From positions 1 to 64,000 of the forward strand of contig NZ_FZNS01000004.1 of the NCBI RefSeq assembly GCF_900188255.1: a stretch of 64,000 bases of DNA. Reading direction: 5' to 3'. A program made the translations under genes and the position numbers. The notes under the pieces were generated by a model. The model made no database searches and was not told the DNA's origin. It was given only the letters and a program-made list of their open reading frames with translations. Source of the stretch: Hymenobacter mucosus (lineage in GTDB: Bacteria; Bacteroidota; Bacteroidia; Cytophagales; Hymenobacteraceae). Positions within the stretch are counted from its first letter, which is position 1; every line of letters begins with the position of its first letter. Shown here piece by piece: positions 17,847 to 25,654 of the stretch.

Positions 17847-18083
17847 ATGCATAGAATCCTGCTCCTGTTTTTCGCGCTGCTGATGGTCAGTGGTGTTGAG
17901 TCGGCTACGGCAGCCCGCCCTACGGCCTATGCCCGCGCCAAAATGAAGGCCCGCGTGTTTACGCACCGCCCTTTTTACAAAAAGTACAAAGGCAGCAAAA
18001 AGAGCAAGAAGCGTAGTTTGTTCCGTAAAAAGGCAGGGTCTAGCAAGTCTACCTACCGGGTTGGGCGGCACTCAACGCGCTAG
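17847..18083 (+). CDS. Small, highly basic secreted protein (paralogue of the previous gene)
   Basis: 78 residues with a signal peptide (MHRILLLFFALLMV... cleaved around residue 22). The mature region begins ARPTAYARAKMKARVF and carries HRPFYKKYKG, then a run of Lys/Ser/Arg. The ARAKM-x-x-(K/R)V-x-HRP-x-Y-K-Y-(K/R)-G block is shared with the 17389 gene, so the two arose by tandem duplication. The C-terminal halves have diverged. No recognised family; possibly a structural or polyanion-binding periplasmic protein. Confidence 0.6.
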   Translation: MHRILLLFFALLMVSGVESATAARPTAYARAKMKARVFTHRPFYKKYKGSKKSKKRSLFRKKAGSSKSTYRVGRHSTR

Positions 18084-18111
18084 AAACCAAGCTACTTTCA
18101 GCGCTTCCACC

Positions 18112-18162
18112 ATGCCCTGACCTCCCCTCTTGCCAACAAGCGCAACGGGTGAGGCCAGGGCA
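18112..18162. terminator. Bidirectional terminator
   Basis: ATGCCCTGACCTC / GAGGCCAGGGCAT stem (one G-U-type mismatch) between convergent genes. Confidence 0.6.
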
Positions 18163-18167
18163 TTTCT

Positions 18168-19227
18168 CTACTTGGCATACCAGGTCTGCCGCACCTGAAG
18201 CAGCAGTTGCTCGGCTCGTTGCTTGTTGAGTGCTTCGGGCAAGGAGGAAGCGGCAAACGCGGCCTCCACCCTTTCTACCAGGGTTTCGGCTTCGGCTATT
18301 AACTGTTCGTAGGTAAACTCGCCCCGGCGAATTTGGAGCAGGAACTCCCGATCAGGGCGGCGCACGTGGAGCTGGCCGGTAATAGCAATTTCCTCGGCCA
18401 TGCGCAGAAGCCGAAACACGTGCAGCATGTTCTTGGCGTCGTAATTCCTGCCGTGCTGCACGGTGTTCTGGTATCGTTCGGCGTTACGTTTGGCTACCCA
18501 GTCGTGGTACTCGCGGTAAACCCGGCAGTACGTGCTATACCCATTGCGGTTGAAATTGAGGTAGGTCACGGGCGTTTCCCCCTTCGGAATGGCCGACAGC
18601 TGTACATCCTGAGAAGTTTCTACTTCGCGTACCAAGCCACGGTAGCCGTGGTGCTGGTCGTCCGTTGCATCCACGAACAGGGCGTATAAGTCGTTGAGGT
18701 TGGGCACGTTGTAGAGGCCGCACTGCGCGGCTGTGTAGTGCTGGCGGGCCAGCCACGTAGCCACGGGCTGCGCCCCGGCGCCTACCGTCACGTAGCAAAA
18801 GTCCAGCACCGATTTGCGCGCGGGCGGCTCAGGGTGGTTAATTTTCTTGTTCAGCCCCCGCGCTTTGCGAATCTGAGCTATAGCATATTCGGCATAGCTT
18901 AGAAAGAAAATCTTCGGCTCGAAACTCTTCAAACAGCGGGTGACGAAACACTACGCAGTCGGCAGGGGTGCCCAGCAGCTCCAGCACCGTTGGGTTGCTT
19001 TTTAGCAGCAACTCCACAAAGCGACGCAACTCATAAAACACTTCGTTGTTGGTTTCATTCGCTACCTGCGGCACATAATCGAGGCCATAAAACTCGGTTT
19101 CGGGCAGGATGAAGACACCTTTCAGATCGGTATCTGAATGCGGCAAATTGGTACCATAGGCGCGGCTACCGCTGATGGCTTCGAAGAGGATAAGGCCGCG
19201 CTGACGCAGATCGGCAATGGTAAACAT
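18168..19227 (-). pseudogene. RlaP-type nucleotidyltransferase, frameshifted
   Basis: Two overlapping frames together make one protein of about 350 residues. The 5' part (from 19227, MFTIADLRQRG) has the pol-beta nucleotidyltransferase signature GSRAYG with DTD: Gly20-Ser21, Asp32, Asp34. The 3' part continues with YAIAQIRKARGLNKKI, the expected next block of the family (COG3541/PF10127 type), but in another frame. The shift lies at about 18895-18912, near a run reading GATTTTCTTTCTAAG on the coding strand. The 3' frame has no ATG of its own near the junction. Either a recent loss, programmed shifting or a sequencing error. It lies 53 bp downstream of a second RlaP-like gene on the same strand. 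Confidence 0.75.
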
Positions 19228-19280
19228 AGCAGAGACTAATGAACTTTGGAGCCTATGAGGCTCAGGTGTATTTGTTGGTT

Positions 19281-20114
19281 CTATAACACGACCTGGGGCC
19301 ACAGCCACGCTTGGAATAGCTTGTTCAGTACCGGGGTGGGGTCGGGCAGCCGCTGCATAGGCAAGGTGCTACGGGTCAGTACAGCGGTGGCATACTCTTC
19401 CTGCAGAAACGCCACCAGCACCGCGGGCAGCGGCACGGTCATCTTTTCATCGGCAGTAGCTTTTACGGCAAGCAGCTCGTCTACTACCTCATTAAACGCC
19501 GCAGGCAGTACCTCTCGCAGTTGCTGAAAGGCCATGGGCGGCGCTACTCCGGGTTGCTGTTGAATCCAGCGGGCCGCCAGCGTGGAACGGAGGGTGTAAA
19601 ACAGCCGCTTCAGGCGCCCATCCACTCCCACCAAGTCCTCTTCCACCCCGCGTCGTACCAGGCCCAAATAGTGATGCAGCCCGGCTCGGGGGTTCCAACA
19701 GCTTTCCAACAGCGGCGCCACGGCCGCCCGGAAGCCCGGCACCTCCTGGTATACCACTGGCGACTGGAGCCACTCGTACAGGGCCGCATTGGAGCCGCGC
19801 AGTAGCTTCAGGGCCTTGCGCAATTCCCAGCCGGCCAGATCCAGCTTTTCGTCAATAGGAAAGCTGAGGGTGTCCGGGCCCTCGTCTAGCGTGAGGTACC
19901 ACTCGGGTGGGTGCACATACACAAAACGCACATCGTAGTCGGAACCTGGGGAGGGAAAGCCCCAGGCGCGGCTGCCCGCCTCGCACACATACAAGATACG
20001 GACGCCATGGGTAGTTTCGAGCTGTATGAGGGCCGTTTGGATGCGCGTATACACGGGTAGAGGCAAAGAAGATAAGACGTTCCGTTTGCTGCAAGGTAGA
20101 GCCCAACGCCTCAT
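19281..20114 (-). CDS. RlaP-type nucleotidyltransferase domain protein
   Basis: 277 residues with the pol-beta nucleotidyltransferase signature Gly47-Ser48 (GSRAWGF) and Asp59/Asp61 (SDYDVRF). This is followed by the family features DEKLDLAGWELRKALKLLRGSN and a helical C-terminus. Same family as the frameshifted gene downstream, but only distantly related to it. RlaP means RNA-ligase-associated pol-beta; family members are found with RNA repair ligases and are thought to add or process nucleotides at RNA ends (family-level knowledge). Pnkp and Hen1 genes occur 5-12 kb away on the same strand. The start may lie slightly downstream, since the first 18 residues look atypical. Confidence 0.8.
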   Translation of the reverse strand: MRRWALPCSKRNVLSSLPLPVYTRIQTALIQLETTHGVRILYVCEAGSRAWGFPSPGSDYDVRFVYVHPPEWYLTLDEGPDTLSFPIDEKLDLAGWELRKALKLLRGSNAALYEWLQSPVVYQEVPGFRAAVAPLLESCWNPRAGLHHYLGLVRRGVEEDLVGVDGRLKRLFYTLRSTLAARWIQQQPGVAPPMAFQQLREVLPAAFNEVVDELLAVKATADEKMTVPLPAVLVAFLQEEYATAVLTRSTLPMQRLPDPTPVLNKLFQAWLWPQVVL

Positions 20115-20419
20115 TTATTCGCAGAACAGTTAAACGGTGGGCACCGCAATAGCTGCCACCGCCCACCTCAAGTACCCCCAACAAGCTACGGCTGACAGGG
20201 CGTCAAACCGAAGCCGATACGCCCAGCAACCGAAGAAGAGTGGTTCGCTAAGAAGAAACTCAGGAGGCAAATATTCCCTAATTGAATTGCTGGTAGAGCG
20301 CGCGGCCGTAGGGTTAGCCAGGAATATCTAGTAGTATTGAAAACCCGAACTTAGGTATTGCTTTACCTTTTTCGGGCCCCGCATTCCCGCTCAGCACCCT
20401 CCACAACCCCAACGTACCC

Positions 20420-22144
20420 ATGTCGTTTTCCTTTCAGCAGTTGCTCTCGTGGCGTCAGGTAGCGCCCGCATGTTTGCTTGGCGCAGCGCTAACTAGCTGC
20501 CAAACCCAGTCGACCACCACCACGGCGGCGGCTCCGGCCGCTACTGCCGAAGCTACCCAGCCAGCCGCCGCTAGCCCGGCCATCAGTGCCGCCACCATTG
20601 GCAAATACCTACAGGAGGTGTCTGCGGATGAGATGATGGGCCGCAAGCCATTTACCGTGGGCGAGGAGCGCAGCACGAAATACCTGGCAGATCAGTTTCA
20701 GCGCTTGGGCCTGCAACCAAGTCCCGATGGCTCCTACTTCCAGCCCGTACCGCTGGTAGAAATTACGGGCACGCCAAGCCCTACTATGCAAATCAAGGGC
20801 AAGAGCCAGAACCTAAGCTTCCAGTATAAGACAGACTTTGTGGCCTTCACCCAGCGCGAGCAGCCCCAGGTGGCCGTTACCAACTCGCCGCTGGTATTTG
20901 CCGGCTACGGCGTGGTAGCCCCCGAGTACGGCTGGGACGACTATGCTGGCCTCGACGTGAAAGGCAAAACAGTAGTAGTTCTCGTGAACGACCCCGGCAA
21001 CGCGGGCAACGACACTACCTTATTCAACGGCAAGGCCATGACCTACTATGGCCGCTGGACCTATAAATACGAGGAAGCCGCCCGCCATGGCGCCGCCGGC
21101 CTGCTCATCGTGCACGATACCAAGCCGGCCGCCTACCCCTGGTCGGTAGTGCTGAGCGGGGCCATTAGCCCTAAGCTGCGCGCCCAAACTGCCAACAAAG
21201 GCGCCGATAAGTGCGCCCTGGAAGGCTGGCTGACCCTGGACGCGGCCAAGAAGCTGTTTCAGGCCGCCGGTCAGAACTATGACCAACTCTACGCCGCGGC
21301 CAACACTAAGGGCTTTAAGCCCCGGCCCCTGGGCGGCCTCACGCTCTCGACGAGCATTCAGAATAAGCTGCGCCGCCAGACCTCGCGCAACGTGCTAGCC
21401 GTGCTGCCCGGCACGACCCGCGCCAACGAGTATATCATCTACTCGGCCCATTGGGACCATTTTGGGGTAGGCAAAGCTATTGCTGGCGACTCCATCTACA
21501 ATGGGGCCGTAGATGACGGCACCGGCCTAGCCGCCCTGCTTAGCATTGCTGAGGCCTTTCAGCAGGCCAAGGAAAAGCCTCAGCGCAGCATCGTGTTTCT
21601 GGCCGTAACAGGTGAGGAACAGGGCCTGCTGGGCTCGGCTTACTACGCCCAGCACCCGCCCTACCCCCTCAACAAAACCGTGGCCGACCTGAATATGGAC
21701 ATGCTCTGGCCCTACGGTGAGATGAAAGACCTGACGGTTATCGGCTACGGGCAGTCGGAGCTGGAAGACTATGCCCGCGCCGCCGCCAAGGAGCAGGACC
21801 GCTACATCCTACCCGACCAACAGCCCGAAACCGGCATGTTCTACCGCTCCGACCACTTCAACTTTGCCCACGTGGGCGTGCCCTCGCTCTACGCTAGCGG
21901 CGGCTTCGAGAGCCGCACTAGTGGCAAGGCTACCATTGCTCAGCAGCGCCAAAACTATACTACCAATATGTACCACAAGCCCGCCGACCAGTTTGACCCC
22001 AGCTGGGACCTCTCGGGCATCGCCCAAGACGCCCAGCTTTACTTCCGAGTGGGCCAGCGCCTAGCCGCCGAAACCACCTTCCCGCAGTGGCGCGCCGGCT
22101 CCGAGTTTAAGGGCGCCCGGGATAAGAGCATGGGCGGGCAGTAA
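20420..22144 (+). CDS. M28 family metallopeptidase, lipoprotein
   Basis: 574 residues. An N-terminal lipoprotein signal (LLGAALTSC, Cys about 27) is followed by an Ala/Thr-rich linker. A PA (protease-associated) domain spans about 150-280 (VFAGYGVVAPEYGWDDY). The M28 catalytic domain has zinc ligands in YSAHWDHFG near 341, DDGTGLAALL near 365, GEEQGLLGS near 398, DLNMDM near 424 and the final His around SDHFNF near 478. It is an outer-membrane or periplasmic exopeptidase, likely removing N-terminal residues for peptide nutrition. Single gene. Confidence 0.93.
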   Translation: MSFSFQQLLSWRQVAPACLLGAALTSCQTQSTTTTAAAPAATAEATQPAAASPAISAATIGKYLQEVSADEMMGRKPFTVGEERSTKYLADQFQRLGLQPSPDGSYFQPVPLVEITGTPSPTMQIKGKSQNLSFQYKTDFVAFTQREQPQVAVTNSPLVFAGYGVVAPEYGWDDYAGLDVKGKTVVVLVNDPGNAGNDTTLFNGKAMTYYGRWTYKYEEAARHGAAGLLIVHDTKPAAYPWSVVLSGAISPKLRAQTANKGADKCALEGWLTLDAAKKLFQAAGQNYDQLYAAANTKGFKPRPLGGLTLSTSIQNKLRRQTSRNVLAVLPGTTRANEYIIYSAHWDHFGVGKAIAGDSIYNGAVDDGTGLAALLSIAEAFQQAKEKPQRSIVFLAVTGEEQGLLGSAYYAQHPPYPLNKTVADLNMDMLWPYGEMKDLTVIGYGQSELEDYARAAAKEQDRYILPDQQPETGMFYRSDHFNFAHVGVPSLYASGGFESRTSGKATIAQQRQNYTTNMYHKPADQFDPSWDLSGIAQDAQLYFRVGQRLAAETTFPQWRAGSEFKGARDKSMGGQ

Positions 22145-22215
22145 GTCAAGGCATCCGTCAAGTGCGCATTCCAAGCAGCCGGAATAAATTGCACAAGACA
22201 TTACATACTGTGAGA

Positions 22216-22301
22216 GAGCATAGCCGAAGCATCTTTTTTCTGTTGCTGATCAACTAACCTAGTAAAGCAACGAAACAAATAGAGATACTTCGGCTATGCT
22301 C
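22216..22301. repeat. Inverted repeat, possible dispersed element
   Basis: 19-bp arms 22216-22234 and 22283-22301 with one mismatch (GAGCATAGCCGAAGCATCT type), 48-nt loop. It lies between two + strand peptidase genes. The CGAAGCATCT core resembles an intergenic repeat I associate with Hymenobacter; unverified. Confidence 0.55.
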
Positions 22302-22413
22302 AATAGGATGACCTACTGGCTTCCTAGGTAGCTTTATAAATATATAGTGAAGGGCTACATAACATAAGTCCCACCCCAACCAACCCTTTGTTCGCAATCC
22401 GCATCTTCGCCTC

Positions 22414-23466
22414 ATGAAGAAACTCGGATTACTGGTGTTGCTATTCATTACTGCCCACGTGGCTCGTTGCCAAACCGCCGCGGCCCTACTCCCCGATTCC
22501 GTGCAAGCCTTCCTTGACAAGAGCCTGACGCTGCTGGAAACGTACTCGCTGGAGCGAAGCACGGTAAATTGGCCCCAGTTGCGCCAGACAGTGCAGCAGA
22601 AAGCCCAGGGCGCGCAGTCGGTGCGGGGTTTGCTGCCGATTTATCCGTTTGTGTTCGAGCAACTCAAGGACGACCACGGCTGGCTGACCTACAAGGGCAA
22701 AACCTACAAGTGGCGCAACACGGCCCGCCCTGCCTACTCCAATACTGCCGTGAAGGCGGCGCTGGCGAAGAAGCCCGGCGTGCTGGTGAAGATGCTGCCC
22801 GGCAACGTGGGCTACGTGCAGTTGCCGGGCATCAACGCCGGGGGCAGTTTGCAGGCCATGCGCGACGCGGCCAAGGTGGTGCAGGACTCCCTCTGCCGCT
22901 TCAACCCTAATAAAGCCACGGCCTGGATTATCGACCTGCGCCTGAACGACGGTGGGGCCATGGCCCCCATGCTAGCAGGCATTGCCCCCATCATCGGCGA
23001 CGGGTACCTGGGTGGCTTCGTGGACAAGGACGGCAACCCCGACCAGCAATGGTACCTCAAGCAGGGCAACTTCTACATGGATACCCTACAGGTGACCACC
23101 TTACAAAACCGCTGCCCAGCAAAACGGACCGACAAGCCAGTGGCCGTTCTGCTCAGCGGCCTAACAGCCAGCTCTGGCGAAATTGTCGCTATCAGCCTAA
23201 AGGGCCGACCCAACACACGGTTTTTCGGCGAGCCGACTTACGGTGCCACCACCGCCAACGAAAGCTACAAGATCAGCGGCACGGCCTACCTCACCGTGGC
23301 CGGCACGCAGGAAACCGACCGCAACAAGGTAGTCTACCGCACCAACGTCGCGCCCGACGTGCTCATCTCCGGCGGCGACAACTTCGCGGACTTCAGTCAG
23401 GATGTCAAGGTAGCGGCGGCGCTGAAGTGGCTTAGGACAACCAGAAAAGCATCAAGAACTCATTAA
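22414..23466 (+). CDS. S41 family peptidase (C-terminal processing peptidase-like)
   Basis: 350 residues with a signal peptide (cleavage near residue 18, ARCQT). The S41/tail-specific protease core is seen: GNVGYVQLPGINAGG near 130, WIIDLRLNDGG near 171, the catalytic-serine block SGLTASSGEIVAISLKG near 250 and FGEPTYGATTAN near 272. A clear PDZ domain is missing; the region before the core is short, as in the tricorn-like/interphotoreceptor subtype common in Bacteroidota. Secreted; substrate unknown. Convergent with the following gene, with an 8-bp gap. Confidence 0.85.
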   Translation: MKKLGLLVLLFITAHVARCQTAAALLPDSVQAFLDKSLTLLETYSLERSTVNWPQLRQTVQQKAQGAQSVRGLLPIYPFVFEQLKDDHGWLTYKGKTYKWRNTARPAYSNTAVKAALAKKPGVLVKMLPGNVGYVQLPGINAGGSLQAMRDAAKVVQDSLCRFNPNKATAWIIDLRLNDGGAMAPMLAGIAPIIGDGYLGGFVDKDGNPDQQWYLKQGNFYMDTLQVTTLQNRCPAKRTDKPVAVLLSGLTASSGEIVAISLKGRPNTRFFGEPTYGATTANESYKISGTAYLTVAGTQETDRNKVVYRTNVAPDVLISGGDNFADFSQDVKVAAALKWLRTTRKASRTH

Positions 23467-23474
23467 AAATGCCT

Positions 23475-24722
23475 TTACTGCACTAGTTGCACCTCCACTG
23501 AATCAGCCACTTGATAGCTACTATCGGCCACAGGTAGGTGAGTTGGGTCGTTGTAAGGCCTAGACACAGTTTGGTGGCTCCAGTTAATTTTAACGGCCTC
23601 CTTACTTGTGATGTATAGGCAGCAGGCTTCTACTTCTTCGATAGAGTTAAAACTGATGAGAGCAACATCAGACCCGCACACCGTAGTTACGGGCTGATTG
23701 CCGGACACCTCCGCATGAAATAGCGGATCTACCACCCGGAAGGTGTTGTTCTGCCAGGTCGCCAGAAAACTCATGCTGCGCCAGTGCACCAGATATATCA
23801 GTCGGTGGCCTAGTGGGAAGACAGACTCCACCAGTATTTGTTGATAGTCAAATAGGCTCTTACCTTGACTTAGCTTGGCGTCATAGCTGACGGAAAAGTC
23901 CCGCTCCTGGGGTTTATTTTTCCCAACCCAGCGCGTTAATTCCGTGGTGGGGCTATCAATCTGCTGCAATTCCGCAGACCCTAGCATGTGGCCTAGCGAG
24001 GATAGAAGGAGATATTTACCGTCGTGCTTTACCACAGCATCCGGGCAGTTAGCGCGGGCTAAATAATAAACGTGCTCCTGTTTATCATAGAAATAGGCCT
24101 CACCACCCCACTCACCGTTGCACTTCGTACACACTATGTACCGAGCATCCTCGAACAGCTTGGGCTGCTTGCTCAGTGGCACGGGCTTCAGATAAGGATG
24201 CCAGACCTCTTGGCTGAAGGAAACGTAATGGCCGCTGGTAGTTAGCGCAACTAGTTGACTATCCAGCACCCAGTGATAGGCAAACTTGCGGGTATTCAAT
24301 TTCTGCTCCAAATCCTGGTTCCGCTCTAAGCCTGGCAGTTGGTAACAGGCAAAGTACCCAGGGTGGAAAAGCGTAATCAGGTTACCCTGATAAATAACGG
24401 AAAACGACAGCGGGTAAGGAGCCGTGGAAAACGGATTTCGCATGACTACTTCTCGCTTACGCAGTCCTAGCGGATGCGGGGCAAACTCAAGCTTGAAGTC
24501 GGCCGCTGTTTCTCCCTCATACACCACTGGCAGCAACGGACTCTCTTCCTCATGTTGACGTTGAAGCCACTGAAAATGCGTCAGTATCTGTTGAAATTCT
24601 GGCGGTAGTGTGTAGTAGCGGTTGCGTAAGGCAATACCTGCCTGGAAGCAGAACATGCAAGCGCCAATTGTCACAACCAACAGCACGCCAAGCCCAACCC
24701 AAGGTGCTAAAATTCTTTTCAT
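23475..24722 (-). CDS. Hypothetical single-pass membrane protein
   Basis: 415 residues. One N-terminal transmembrane helix (PWVGLGVLLVVTIGACMFCF, residues 7-26), then a large extracytoplasmic part with repeated aromatic beta-strand-like segments (ARYIVCTKCNGEWGGEAYFY, GKYLLLSSLGHML). This is suggestive of a beta-propeller-type or WD-like scaffold, but no family is recognised. Two Cys-x-x-Cys residues near 198-201 (CTKC) could form a disulphide or bind metal. Codon use matches neighbours. Located 77 bp downstream of the NIPSNAP gene on the same strand. Confidence 0.55.
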   Translation of the reverse strand: MKRILAPWVGLGVLLVVTIGACMFCFQAGIALRNRYYTLPPEFQQILTHFQWLQRQHEEESPLLPVVYEGETAADFKLEFAPHPLGLRKREVVMRNPFSTAPYPLSFSVIYQGNLITLFHPGYFACYQLPGLERNQDLEQKLNTRKFAYHWVLDSQLVALTTSGHYVSFSQEVWHPYLKPVPLSKQPKLFEDARYIVCTKCNGEWGGEAYFYDKQEHVYYLARANCPDAVVKHDGKYLLLSSLGHMLGSAELQQIDSPTTELTRWVGKNKPQERDFSVSYDAKLSQGKSLFDYQQILVESVFPLGHRLIYLVHWRSMSFLATWQNNTFRVVDPLFHAEVSGNQPVTTVCGSDVALISFNSIEEVEACCLYITSKEAVKINWSHQTVSRPYNDPTHLPVADSSYQVADSVEVQLVQ

Positions 24723-24799
24723 GAACAGTACAGGCGCAATGGAGGCCCACTACCGGAAGCTGACAGTAAACTCCTTCATTGGCGATGCTACGGGAGGCA

Positions 24800-25588
24800 C
24801 TAAAGCCCCGAATACTCCGTTGGGCGCAGAAACATGATGTCGATGTGCGACACATTGTTCTGGTACTCGGGCAGGCTGGACAGTTTCTTCCACTCGGGGT
24901 CGTTGCCGAAGGATTTCCAGTGAGCTTCCCGCGCTTGCATGTTCGCAAAAGAGGTCATGTATAGCAGGTTTGGCATTTTCGAGCCGAAGAGTACCTCCCC
25001 ATAGAAGATGGCATTGAAGCCCAGGCGGGAGAACAGCTTGATTTCCCCACCGGCGTTGAACATCTGCACTTTGTTGCGGAAGATCTTCTCGCTGGCGCCC
25101 TCATAGCTCCGCAATTCATACACCCGTTCGTTTTTGGGTGCCTCGAGCTGCGGGGCCACTAGGTCTGTCATTTGCTCAAAGGGTTTGATGAAAACGGTTT
25201 CTAGGCGGCTATAAGCTGGATTAGTATGGGCCGCATTCACGTAGCCCCCCCCAGTAGCCAGCAGTTTCGCAGTGGTTTCCTGGCCCACTTTTTCCCATTG
25301 CTTCAAGGACGAATATGGGGTCAACACATAGATTCTTCGATCAGCGGCCGTGTCGTTGCCGATGGGCTTGAACACACCAATTTTAGTAATGCCGGCGGTG
25401 CGCAGTGCGGGCATATATTGGTGCTGTAAGAAACTATCAATTACGGCCTCCTGCCGGCTGGTTTTAAGGTGGTACACCTTGAGCTCCAGGTAGGCAGGAC
25501 GCGCCGCGAGGGCAGTACTGGCCGCGTTTCCCCTGCCCATTCCCAGGAGCAAAAGAACTGTAAAAATCAGAAAGTGAAGCGGTTTCAT
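24800..25588 (-). CDS. NIPSNAP family protein, secreted
   Basis: 262 residues starting at MKPLHFLIF, which begins a signal peptide ending near residue 26; an ATG three codons upstream is possible. The mature protein has two NIPSNAP (dimeric alpha/beta barrel) repeats. The first is YLELKVYHLKTSRQEAVIDSFLQ near 35; the second begins VYELRSYEG near 160 and continues through FGSKMPNLLYMTSF, WKSFGNDPEW and FLRP at the end. Exported two-domain NIPSNAP proteins are frequent in Bacteroidota; their function is not established. On the same strand as Pnkp (66 bp between) and probably cotranscribed with it. Confidence 0.85.
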   Translation of the reverse strand: MKPLHFLIFTVLLLLGMGRGNAASTALAARPAYLELKVYHLKTSRQEAVIDSFLQHQYMPALRTAGITKIGVFKPIGNDTAADRRIYVLTPYSSLKQWEKVGQETTAKLLATGGGYVNAAHTNPAYSRLETVFIKPFEQMTDLVAPQLEAPKNERVYELRSYEGASEKIFRNKVQMFNAGGEIKLFSRLGFNAIFYGEVLFGSKMPNLLYMTSFANMQAREAHWKSFGNDPEWKKLSSLPEYQNNVSHIDIMFLRPTEYSGL

Positions 25589-25654
25589 AGCTAGCAAGTA
25601 AAAAGGCTGAATGAGCCGAAAGAAAATTAGATTAGGTAAGCGCAGCCCTACTAC

